19,742 bases of DNA from contig CAZAQS010000073.1 of assembly GCA_964486825.1 (NCBI GenBank), forward strand, positions 1 to 19,742, read 5' to 3'. The notes below the pieces were generated by a model. That model was not told where the DNA came from, ran no database searches, and saw only the letters and a program-made list of their open reading frames with translations. A program made the position numbers and the translations under genes. Shown here in pieces: positions 7,425 to 14,355 of the stretch (positions are counted from its first letter, which is position 1; every line of letters starts with the position of its first letter). Source of the stretch: CAZAQS01 sp964486825 (GTDB lineage Bacteria; Chloroflexota; Anaerolineae; Anaerolineales; UBA4823).

Positions 7425-8021
7425 TTAAATCTCGTCCCTCGTCAGCCAGCGTTCCAAACCGGACGGCGGGCGGTGGTTCTCGAAGGCATCCAGCAAGGCC
7501 TGGGGAGTAGGAGCGGAGATGAGCAAATCCCGGTGCTCTGAGTAAATGAAGCCTTCACTCTCGGCATGCTCGATCAAGGCCAGCAAAGGGTCGAAATATC
7601 GGCGAGTGTTGAGTACACCAACGGGTTTCTGGTGCAAGCCCACCTGGGCCCAGGTCAGGATTTCGAACAGCTCCTCAAGAGTCCCGAAGCCTCCTGGTAG
7701 AGCAATGAAAGCATCGGACAGCTCGATCATGCGCGCCTTGCGCAGGTGGATAGTGTCCAACACCTCCAAGCGGGTCAAACCTGCATGCGCCAGGCGCGGC
7801 GTGTTGAAGATGGAGGGGATCACGCCAACCACCTGCCCTCCTGCGCTGAGAGCCCCATCCGCCACCGCTCCCATCAACCCGGTCGAGCCGGCTCCGTAGA
7901 CCACAGTTAGCCCGCGCCCGGCAACCGCCCCTCCCATCTGGCGGGCGCTCTCAAGGTATTCAGGAATGACGCTGTCGGACGAGCCGCAATAAATGCAGAT
8001 GGATTTCAAAAAGGATGCCAT
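7425..8021 (-). CDS. LOG family protein (TIGR00730; nucleoside-monophosphate phosphoribohydrolase type)
   Basis: A 198-residue Rossmann-fold protein. The signature PGGFGTLEE is at residues 109-117, preceded by LRKARMIELSDAFIAL, which supplies the conserved Arg and Lys of the active site. GAGSTGLMGAVADGAL is the N-terminal phosphate-binding loop. The family was formerly annotated as 'lysine decarboxylase'; characterised members release adenine-type bases or cytokinins from nucleoside 5'-monophosphates. Bacterial role is probably nucleotide salvage or housekeeping. It is the last gene of the operon Rdx-trpS-dtd-LOG; its ATG lies one base after the dtd stop. It converges on the thiolase gene with zero bases between the two stops, so no terminator fits between them. 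Confidence 0.92.
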   Translation of the reverse strand: MASFLKSICIYCGSSDSVIPEYLESARQMGGAVAGRGLTVVYGAGSTGLMGAVADGALSAGGQVVGVIPSIFNTPRLAHAGLTRLEVLDTIHLRKARMIELSDAFIALPGGFGTLEELFEILTWAQVGLHQKPVGVLNTRRYFDPLLALIEHAESEGFIYSEHRDLLISAPTPQALLDAFENHRPPSGLERWLTRDEI

Positions 8022-8022
8022 T

Positions 8023-8463
8023 TCAGGCCGACTCTAGCCAGATCGTCACGGGGCCATCGTTATCAATCTCGACCAACATATGAGCGCCGAAATGACCGGT
8101 CTGGCTGGGGATGCCCAGCTCACGCAGGTAGCTCGCGAAGCGCTCTACCAACGGTCGGGCGGTTTCCGGCAGGGCAGCCTCGGTAAATGAAGGCCGGCGA
8201 CCTTTTCGGGTATCTGCGTATAACGTAAACTGGGACACGACCAGGGCTTCCCCACCAATATCCAGGATGGACAGATTCATCTTGCCAGCCTGGTCTTCGA
8301 AGATGCGCAGGTGAGCGACCTTCTCTGCCAGTGAATGCGCCTGCTTTTCACCATCCCCGTGCCCCACACCTACCAAAAGGACCAGGCCGCGCCCGATCTC
8401 GGCGATTAAATCGCCTTCTACAGAGACACGGCCTTGAGTTACCTTCTGTATTACGATCCGCAT
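8023..8463 (-). CDS. dtd: D-aminoacyl-tRNA deacylase
   Basis: A 146-residue protein that hydrolyses D-aminoacyl-tRNA (and mischarged glycyl-tRNA-Ala), protecting translation. ATG 8463 gives the canonical N terminus MRIVIQKVTQGRVSVEG; the open frame upstream only overlaps the trpS end. The two active-site motifs are present: SQFTLYAD (residues 77-84) and the Gly-cisPro motif NDGPVTIWLES near the C terminus (135-144). Length is the usual 145-150. It sits 13 bases behind trpS and one base before the LOG gene, in an operon with a translation flavour. Enzyme partner trpS is notable because D-Trp-tRNA is one of the known DTD substrates. Confidence 0.96.
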   Translation of the reverse strand: MRIVIQKVTQGRVSVEGDLIAEIGRGLVLLVGVGHGDGEKQAHSLAEKVAHLRIFEDQAGKMNLSILDIGGEALVVSQFTLYADTRKGRRPSFTEAALPETARPLVERFASYLRELGIPSQTGHFGAHMLVEIDNDGPVTIWLESA

Positions 8464-8476
8464 AGAGGGCTTAACG

Positions 8477-9469
8477 CTAAGGCAAACCGATGGCCTGGCG
8501 GACTTCATCCATGGTCTGGGCGGCGATCTGGCCTGCCCGCCGGGCTCCATCGTGGAGCACGTCCCAAATTCCCTGAGGGTCGCGGGCCAGGTTAGCCCGG
8601 CACTCGCGGAAAGGTTCCAGGTGGGCGTTGATGCTGGCAGCCAGGGACTTCTTGCAGTCGACGCAGCCGATGCCCGCCCGCCGGCACTCTACATCCACCA
8701 TTGCCACGTGCTCGCCAGTGGAGAATACCTTGTGCATGGAGAAGACGTTGCAGATATCGGGGTTGCCGGGGTCGCTGCGGCGCATGCGCTGGGGATCGGT
8801 AACCATCTGCATGACTCGCGCCTGTGTCTCTTCTGGGGTGGAAGCCAGCTCGATATGGTTATTCAGGCTCTTGCTCATCTTCTGCACCCCGTCGATACCG
8901 ATTACCTTGGGCACCTCGGTGCTCTTCATCTGCGGCTCGATCAGGACGTCAGTGTTATAACGGTAATTAAAGGATCGCACGACCTCCCGGGTGAACTCGA
9001 GGTGCGGGGCCTGGTCGATGCCCACCGGGACGGCATCCGATTTGTAGAGCAGGATATCGGCGGCCATCAGGACCGGGTAGCCCACCAGCCCATAATTGAC
9101 ATTGTGAGGCTGCTCTCGGGCCTTTTCCTTAAAGGTGGGCAGGTCGGTGAGCTTGCCGAGAGGGGTCACCATCGAGAGCAGCGTGTGAAGCTCCATGACC
9201 TGGGGCACGTGCGATTGGATGAACACGATTGTCTCCTGAGGCCGTATGCCGGCAGCCAGCCAGTCAAGGGCCATCTCGATGGTGTTCTCGCGCAGGTTCT
9301 CGGTGCCCTCCAGTGTGGTCAGGGCGTGAATGTCCACGATGCAGTATACACAGTCGTATTCATCCTGAAGAGTGACGTAATTCTCGATCGCTCCCAGGTA
9401 ATTTCCCAGATGTTGCCTGCCGGTGGGGCGGGCGCCTGAAAAGACTCGTCCTCTTTTGGTAGCCGTCAT
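8477..9469 (-). CDS. trpS: Tryptophanyl-tRNA synthetase
   Basis: A 330-residue class I synthetase that charges tRNA-Trp. The HIGH-type motif is HLGN (residues 20-23, in GRQHLGNYLGA) and the KMSKS motif is intact at 197-201. LAAGIRPQETIVFIQS and VNYGLVGYPVLMAADILLY are typical of bacterial TrpRS. Length matches the family. A Cys pair with CVDCKK occurs in the C-terminal anticodon region, as in many TrpRS of this type. The ATG at 9469 overlaps the stop of the upstream Rdx-like selenoprotein candidate as ATGA, with AGAGGG just upstream. If the in-frame TGA of that gene is not read through, ribosomes would not reach this start by coupling, but the local ribosome binding site should allow independent initiation. 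Confidence 0.97.
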   Translation of the reverse strand: MTATKRGRVFSGARPTGRQHLGNYLGAIENYVTLQDEYDCVYCIVDIHALTTLEGTENLRENTIEMALDWLAAGIRPQETIVFIQSHVPQVMELHTLLSMVTPLGKLTDLPTFKEKAREQPHNVNYGLVGYPVLMAADILLYKSDAVPVGIDQAPHLEFTREVVRSFNYRYNTDVLIEPQMKSTEVPKVIGIDGVQKMSKSLNNHIELASTPEETQARVMQMVTDPQRMRRSDPGNPDICNVFSMHKVFSTGEHVAMVDVECRRAGIGCVDCKKSLAASINAHLEPFRECRANLARDPQGIWDVLHDGARRAGQIAAQTMDEVRQAIGLP

Positions 9470-9717
9470 ATACCCTCTTTCAAAAAGTTGCGGACCTTCC
9501 CCACCACTTCCCCCGGTTCGACGTGGCGGTGCTCGCGCAGCTTTGAATATACTAGCTTATCGTTAACGGTAACTTCGAACTGGCCCCCGTCGGCCGGGAT
9601 CAGCGTGATGCTTTCGATCTCCGGCTCGAACTCTTCCAATAGCTCGGCCGTTAGACCAACGGCCCGGCTGGTATAGTGTCAGACTGCGCAGTATTCCAAC
9701 TGGATCCGTAAGAGCAT
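9466..9717 (-). CDS. Rdx (SelT/SelW/SelH) family protein, probable selenoprotein with in-frame TGA at codon 13
   Basis: Read from ATG 9717, the frame gives 83 residues with a single TGA (9681-9679) at codon 13. The N terminus is MLLRIQLEYCAV-[TGA]-HYTSRAVGL. SelW-like bacterial proteins start with a beta strand followed by YCxxC or YCxxU, so TGA stands exactly where the second redox Cys or Sec belongs. The rest fits the family: TAELLEEFEPEIESITLIP, the GGQFEVTVND strand, LVYSK, then a C-terminal helix ending VVGKVRNFLKEG. No other stop interrupts it. AGAGGT lies five bases before the ATG and a promoter-like sequence lies upstream. TGA is followed by C, a weak termination context. A SECIS-like hairpin follows. 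Alternatives are a recent nonsense mutation of TGC or a sequencing error; selA, selB, selC and selD are not in the window. Confidence 0.82.
9646..9664 (-). promoter_or_regulatory. Candidate bacterial SECIS hairpin downstream of the TGA
   Basis: On the mRNA, GGCCGUU, loop GGUCU, AACGGCC form a perfect 7-bp stem with a 5-base loop. The stem begins 14 bases, and the loop 21 bases, after the TGA. Bacterial SECIS elements lie in the coding region right after the UGA, with a G at the start of the apical loop. The E. coli fdhF SECIS has nearly the same loop (AGGUCU). An additional AGC/GCU pairing flanks the stem after a 2x2 internal loop. The bulged U of the fdhF upper stem is not present here. Confidence 0.65.
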
Positions 9718-9731
9718 AATTTACCTCTGAT

Positions 9732-9758
9732 ATTTTAGATACTGGCGAACGCTGTCAA
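9732..9758 (-). promoter_or_regulatory. Promoter-like sequence for the Rdx-trpS-dtd-LOG operon
   Basis: On the minus strand, TTGACA (9758-9753) is a perfect -35 consensus, followed after 15 bases by TAAAAT (9737-9732) as -10. The spacing is slightly short. It lies just upstream of the ribosome binding site AGAGGT (9728-9723) and ATG 9717, in the 79-base gap behind the glycosyltransferase-like gene. The leader would be very short. Confidence 0.5.
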
Positions 9759-9796
9759 GTATAACATAGCTGATCAGCCGGGCTCAATGCAGGAGA

Positions 9797-11479
9797 TCAA
9801 GGCCTGGATTGATCGTCTGCGGGTGGGTGGTGGAAATAAATCGTTCCATCGGAGCCGCGATAGTGAATGTACAACCCCTGTGTCAGGTGAGCAATGCGCT
9901 CGCCGGTGCGCGCTCCGTACAGGAAACGCAGTTCATCTTCCAAGGAATCGAACAAAACCAGGGCGGCTCCCTCTCGGAATGCTTGCTGGGCCGGGTCATT
10001 AGGATCCTCGCCAAAACGAGTGAAAATGGGAAGAGGTTGAGCCAGGTAAATCTCGCTTAGTGGATAAGGCCGGATATCTGTGAAATACATCAACGCGGCT
10101 ACATCATTGGTGACAACAGGCAAACCTTCCGGCAGGCGTTTTACAGCCTGTATGGTGTCCGATGCTTGCCAGGTCGAAGAGTTGTAACCTAAACCGTCCT
10201 CGTGAATTTGTAAAATTGTGCGCGGAGTACGATACAAATAGGTGGCCAGGAAAAACGCAAAAATCATGTACACGGCTACCTTCAACCACTTTTTTGAAGG
10301 CCACGTTCGCAATACGAGAGCCCCTTGGGCAAATAATAAAAACACCATCGCCAGATATGCGGCTGAGAACATCCTGTTATCCAGCGTGATAGGTGGGTAG
10401 GTTAGGATGTAAACCACCATGATGGTACCTGTATTAAGGAAGATTAAGACCACCATCAGAACCCACAGGCGGGCTTCTGCTCCCGAAATCAAATTCAGCG
10501 GCTTCTTAATCTGATGATAAAACAAAACCAGGGCACTGATAACCACACTCACCAGGAAAAGAGCCAACAGCACCGGATTCATCTCAGCTGGGTAAGGAGG
10601 AGCGCTAATCCAGGAGAAGGGAATGAACCACGAGGCTACGACCTCGTAAATCCCGTTAACTAAGGAGGTTAATTGCCCGGGTAATGCACCTCCGGCTACC
10701 ACGCTGCGAGAAGAAATTGTCCCCGTGAATAGCCGGTCATAGGTAGCCCATAAGACAATGGGTGTGCAACTGATCAGCAGGAAAATCGCCAGGTCTCGAA
10801 TTTTTCTAAATAAATGCTCTCCGGTCATCAAGAGGACAGCGAACGTGCCAAGTAGGACGAAGGAAATTCCCAGGTAACGAGCAAAAAAGGAGATCCCGGC
10901 AGATAGTGCAGCGAAGAGAAGCCATCCTTTATGGGTGGTTTCCAGGTACCTTAACAAAAACCAGACGCACAATATTCCAGCAAATAGATAGATGGGCTCA
11001 GCCATAACCCACATAAAAACAAAGCTCAAAATTGGTGAAAAAGCGATGACTGCGGAAAGGAGTACGGATAACCATGTCGACCGGCTGTACCTGTAAAATA
11101 ACAGGCCAGAGAAAAGGATCGTTGCCCCGAATAAGAGGATATGCAGCCCTCGAGCTCCACCTACCATAGGAATCTTCAAAGCCCCTATGATACCCAGCAC
11201 AAATGGGAAAAACGGGGGGAAATAAGGTAACAGCCGAAATGTATTTTCCGCTTCCCAATAACCCAAACCTTGCCCTGTGATAAGATTTCGAGCGGATGTC
11301 AGATAAATGGTAGCGTCCCCGCCCACACCAGGTCCAAGCCGGGTGGCGTACCATACCCCAAACATACCTAGGAAAGTAAAAACCAAAATTAAGACCAATC
11401 CAGCTCTAAAACCTGACCTCAACAATACGCGTTTCTGGTGCAGTTTCATCCCGTCAGGGTTGAGATAATTCAAAGACAT
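9797..11479 (-). CDS. Multi-pass membrane glycosyltransferase-like protein (GT39/PMT, GT-C fold)
   Basis: A 560-residue membrane protein. I chose ATG 11479 because GAGGGA lies five bases upstream; this overlaps the preceding gene by 26 bases. TTG 11491 and ATG 11449 (directly after the upstream stop) are alternatives. A first membrane helix is followed by an extracytoplasmic loop with GVGGDATIYLTSARNLI, matching the acidic-loop pattern of GT-C enzymes that use polyprenyl-phosphate sugars. About 11-12 helices follow, then a soluble C-terminal domain of about 130 residues. The likely role is transfer of a sugar to a protein, lipid or cell-surface glycan outside the membrane. It is paired with the large membrane protein upstream. 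The region is more AT-rich than its neighbours. Donor and acceptor unknown. Confidence 0.75.
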   Translation of the reverse strand: MSLNYLNPDGMKLHQKRVLLRSGFRAGLVLILVFTFLGMFGVWYATRLGPGVGGDATIYLTSARNLITGQGLGYWEAENTFRLLPYFPPFFPFVLGIIGALKIPMVGGARGLHILLFGATILFSGLLFYRYSRSTWLSVLLSAVIAFSPILSFVFMWVMAEPIYLFAGILCVWFLLRYLETTHKGWLLFAALSAGISFFARYLGISFVLLGTFAVLLMTGEHLFRKIRDLAIFLLISCTPIVLWATYDRLFTGTISSRSVVAGGALPGQLTSLVNGIYEVVASWFIPFSWISAPPYPAEMNPVLLALFLVSVVISALVLFYHQIKKPLNLISGAEARLWVLMVVLIFLNTGTIMVVYILTYPPITLDNRMFSAAYLAMVFLLFAQGALVLRTWPSKKWLKVAVYMIFAFFLATYLYRTPRTILQIHEDGLGYNSSTWQASDTIQAVKRLPEGLPVVTNDVAALMYFTDIRPYPLSEIYLAQPLPIFTRFGEDPNDPAQQAFREGAALVLFDSLEDELRFLYGARTGERIAHLTQGLYIHYRGSDGTIYFHHPPADDQSRP

Positions 11480-13205
11480 ATTGTCCCTCAATCGCTACCA
11501 GAAATTGTAGCCCAAGGTCTTCGATCCGCTGCCTTGTTTCAGGAAAATCAGCATAATGGACCGAATCTACGATAACGTACTGGACACCCAAATCTTTCAA
11601 TAGTAAATGACTGGCCTGGTCTGGGAAATGGTCCAGAACGGGTCTGATCCGCAAATACTGGTCCGGCTGGTTTGCTGAGAAGAAGCCCCCTACATATGGT
11701 TTATTGTGGACGCTGGTGTAATAGACCTGATCCTGATTCTCCAACTGCCAGGCCGGGAATTGAACTACGGCTCCTTGCCCCGGGGCAGAAGCCAGCCATG
11801 TATCCACAGGCCTGGCACTGATCACGGTAAATTGCTCGTAAGAACCCGGATAAAAATCGACAAATACGAGGGCAACCAACCCGGCAACCATTAGGCCTCT
11901 CCAGCGAGGTTTCACTCTGTTTATCAACCAGGCACTCCCCAGTCCTGCCAATAAGCTGGTGAAGACCAGGGTCAGGATTCCGAAGCGCATCAATGCCCGC
12001 ATCTTAGAGTATAAGGGGAAATACTTAACCAGGAAGTATCCGGGTAGGGGGATTGGGATACTGGATCGTTGAAACAGCTCTTCAAGAAACTCGGGCAGGT
12101 CCACCATCACTCTATGGTTCAACCAATGAAAATCGGTTCCCATGGCGAGGATTAAGCCGAACAAACCAACCAGCACCGAAAGGGAGACTAAGGCCCTATG
12201 CTGGCTCTCCTTTCGCTTGATCCACGCGACTAGCGCGAGGGCGCCTGCCACCACACCGACATAAAGTGTGGCCTCCGTCCACAAGGAGCGATCGAAGTTA
12301 GCTCCAACCCAACTCCCCCAAAGGAAATGGTCCGTTGAAGGGAGAAGGAAATCCGTAGGGCTGGCAGAATACATACTGGCGTACGCGATCGTCCGGCTGG
12401 CAAGTCCTTCTTGAGTATTCAATAGAATATAGGGCGCCATTGGAGCCAGGGCAAAGGGCAAAGAAAACAGGCTCAGCCCAATCATCTTCTTCCAGGGCTC
12501 AAAGCTACGCAACTGCCCCACACCGGTAAATAAATAATAACCAGCAATAAACACACCCGTGGCCAGGATCGCCATATAAATATAATAAGGCCCAGAAAAA
12601 CCGATCAAGCCCAAAGAAACGGCCGCCCCAACGACCAGCTTCCAGGACCAGCGCGGCTGGCTAAACATCACATACAAACTCCAAAAGTAAAATGGGAACC
12701 ATTGGGTCCCACACAGGTTTAAGTGGCCCACTAAAAAATGAGCCATACGATAGGGTAAGAAGGCAAATATTGTACCGGCCACCAATCCGGCAGCCCGATT
12801 AAGCGTTAGGGATTTCACCCACAAATACATACTCCAACCGGATAGCACAAAACTTAATAACATAGAGAAGTTAAATGCCATCACCGGGTTCGTGAGCAGG
12901 TAAACGGGGTAACCTAAGAGCACCATTACCGGTGTCGTGTCGGTTGAGGCCAGGTTCCACCCTTCAGGATAATTCAAGTAAGGATTGAAAAATGGAGAAA
13001 TCTTTAGCTCAAAAATGGCCTTTGTATACCAATCAAAGAGCCAGATAAAGTAAATATTGTCACCAATATCGCCGATTATGAAATGACCCATTTTTAAAAT
13101 AAGGGGATAGGTCATAATCACTGTCATCAGGCAAAAGTAAAAAACGATCCCCACTTCTACCAGGACTGCGCGTGGCTTTCGATCTACAAAGGCAATTCCA
13201 TCCAT
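11454..13205 (-). CDS. Large multi-pass membrane protein, probable GT-C-type glycosyltransferase
   Basis: A 583-residue membrane protein beginning at ATG 13205; no strong ribosome binding site is visible and a later Met cannot be excluded. After the first helix comes FIIGDIGDNIYFIWLFDW, an acidic GD-x-x-DN motif in the first extracytoplasmic loop, as in GT-C transferases and YfhO/DUF-type relatives common in Chloroflexota. NPYLNYPEGWNL follows. About 11-12 membrane helices are visible, then a C-terminal extracytoplasmic part with VVQFPAWQLENQDQVYYTSVHNKPYVGGFFS, which resembles YfhO-like proteins. It is paired with, and overlaps, the second membrane glycosyltransferase-like gene. A role in surface polysaccharide or protein glycosylation is inference. 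Confidence 0.7.
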   Translation of the reverse strand: MDGIAFVDRKPRAVLVEVGIVFYFCLMTVIMTYPLILKMGHFIIGDIGDNIYFIWLFDWYTKAIFELKISPFFNPYLNYPEGWNLASTDTTPVMVLLGYPVYLLTNPVMAFNFSMLLSFVLSGWSMYLWVKSLTLNRAAGLVAGTIFAFLPYRMAHFLVGHLNLCGTQWFPFYFWSLYVMFSQPRWSWKLVVGAAVSLGLIGFSGPYYIYMAILATGVFIAGYYLFTGVGQLRSFEPWKKMIGLSLFSLPFALAPMAPYILLNTQEGLASRTIAYASMYSASPTDFLLPSTDHFLWGSWVGANFDRSLWTEATLYVGVVAGALALVAWIKRKESQHRALVSLSVLVGLFGLILAMGTDFHWLNHRVMVDLPEFLEELFQRSSIPIPLPGYFLVKYFPLYSKMRALMRFGILTLVFTSLLAGLGSAWLINRVKPRWRGLMVAGLVALVFVDFYPGSYEQFTVISARPVDTWLASAPGQGAVVQFPAWQLENQDQVYYTSVHNKPYVGGFFSANQPDQYLRIRPVLDHFPDQASHLLLKDLGVQYVIVDSVHYADFPETRQRIEDLGLQFLVAIEGQYVFELSQP

Positions 13206-13456
13206 TTACTTCGATCCAGAAAGGTTTACAAATTCAGGTTACATGGCGCGGATCTGCGCCAGCTACTGCTGATTTTAGGCGCTTATCTGTCAGGTTACGA
13301 TCATCGAATTTCAAGGGAAATTATAAGAAGGAGCATTAAATAATTCTACTATTAATTTAATCGCCCAACGGTTTGGGTTCATTCTGATTTTCGATTACTT
13401 ATCAACTGACAAACCATCCAGGTATGGCAGCGGGTTAAACCTTCTGCCTGGAAATA

Positions 13457-13465
13457 TGCTAAAAT
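13457..13465 (+). promoter_or_regulatory. Extended -10 promoter element for the Memo-like/priA genes
   Basis: TGCTAAAAT is an extended -10 (TGn plus TAAAAT), 33 bases before ATG 13498. A loose -35 (TTAAAC, 13435-13440) is 19 bases upstream. The remaining divergent spacer (13206-13456) is AT-rich and holds a small hairpin at 13244-13261 (TGGCGC/GCGCCA) and a TATAAT on the minus strand that could serve the glycosyltransferase operon. No gene is seen there. Confidence 0.45.
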
Positions 13466-13474
13466 GAGTCAGCG

Positions 13475-13494
13475 CACCTCATCACGAGGAGGTG
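13475..13494 (+). promoter_or_regulatory. Hairpin that would cover the Shine-Dalgarno sequence of the Memo-like gene
   Basis: CACCTC (13475-13480) is complementary to GAGGTG (13489-13494), with an 8-base loop. The 3' arm is part of the strong ribosome binding site GAGGAGG. A 6-bp stem of this kind could reduce initiation. It may be chance, because any CCTC upstream of a strong site pairs with it. Confidence 0.3.
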
Positions 13495-13497
13495 AAT

Positions 13498-14346
13498 ATG
13501 AAATTAGACTCCAAGCCGCGCCCATCCCCGATCGCAGGGCAATGGTACCCGGCGGACCCGGCCCGGCTGGCTGCCAGTATAGACAGTTACCTGGAAGCAT
13601 GCAGCCCGGTCCACCTTTCTGGAGAGGTTGTAGCGGTGATGGCGCCACATGCCGGGCATATCTATTCAGGCCAGGTAGCAGCTTACGCCTTCAAATCACT
13701 GAGCGGCTTACCTGTTGACCTGGCTGCGGTAGTCGCGCCGATGCACCACCCCTATAGGGAACCCCTGTTGACCACCGCTCACACGGCTTATCGTACCCCG
13801 CTAGGAGATGCGTTCGTGGACCAGCAAGCTTTGAGCGAACTGGACGCGGCACTGAACGATAAATTGGGCTTCGGGCTGACGCCGGTTACGCAAGACCCAG
13901 AGCACTCACTCGAGATCGAGATACCCTTTTTACAACGCGTCCTGCCGCCCGGCTTTAAGCTCTTGCCGGTAATGGTACGCGACCAGCGCGCCAACGTGGC
14001 CCGCAGCCTCGGGGTAGCCCTGGCCCAGGTCGTGAGGGGCCGGCGGGCGACCCTGGTTGCCAGCACAGACCTGTCCCATTTCTACTCTCATTCCACCGCC
14101 AGGTTGCTCGATTCAGAGATCCTGAAGGAGGTGGAGTCGTTTGATCCAGAGGGGGTGTTGAAGGCAGAGCAGGAAGGGCGCGGTTTCGCTTGCGGCAAAG
14201 CCGCCCTGGCAGCAGTGATGTGGGCAGCCATAGATTTGGGAGCCACCCGGGCGGTTGTCCTGCACTATGCCACTTCTGCTGAGGTAAGCGGGGATTATGG
14301 GCAAGTTGTAGGCTACGCGGCGGCCGCATTCCTCCGAGAGAGCTAG
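13498..14346 (+). CDS. AmmeMemoRadiSam system protein B (Memo-like)
   Basis: A 282-residue Memo-family protein. ATG 13498 was chosen because AGGAGG is five bases upstream; a GTG at 13492 lies inside that site. The start SPIAGQWYPADPARL is the family's characteristic N terminus. Putative metal-site residues are His51 in APHAGHIYSG, His83 in APMHHPY, and Cys232 in GFACGKAAL. They correspond to the His-His-Cys set of human MEMO1, which binds copper. EHSLEIEIPF and STDLSHF are also conserved. In many bacteria and archaea this protein is encoded with an AMMECR1 protein and a radical SAM enzyme; neither is next to it here. Biochemical function in bacteria is unknown. Ten bases separate it from priA, with which it is probably co-transcribed. 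Confidence 0.92.
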   Translation: MKLDSKPRPSPIAGQWYPADPARLAASIDSYLEACSPVHLSGEVVAVMAPHAGHIYSGQVAAYAFKSLSGLPVDLAAVVAPMHHPYREPLLTTAHTAYRTPLGDAFVDQQALSELDAALNDKLGFGLTPVTQDPEHSLEIEIPFLQRVLPPGFKLLPVMVRDQRANVARSLGVALAQVVRGRRATLVASTDLSHFYSHSTARLLDSEILKEVESFDPEGVLKAEQEGRGFACGKAALAAVMWAAIDLGATRAVVLHYATSAEVSGDYGQVVGYAAAAFLRES

Positions 14347-14355
14347 CGCTAACCA

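Noticed and set aside
8552..9439. Plus-strand frame of 295 codons antisense to trpS
   Set aside because: trpS is unambiguous, with HLGN and KMSKS motifs; the His/Val/Leu/Gly-rich antisense product is a shadow.
13244..13261. TGGCGC/GCGCCA hairpin upstream of the glycosyltransferase operon
   Set aside because: Short 6-bp stem, no T tract, no known regulator motif; kept only as a note.
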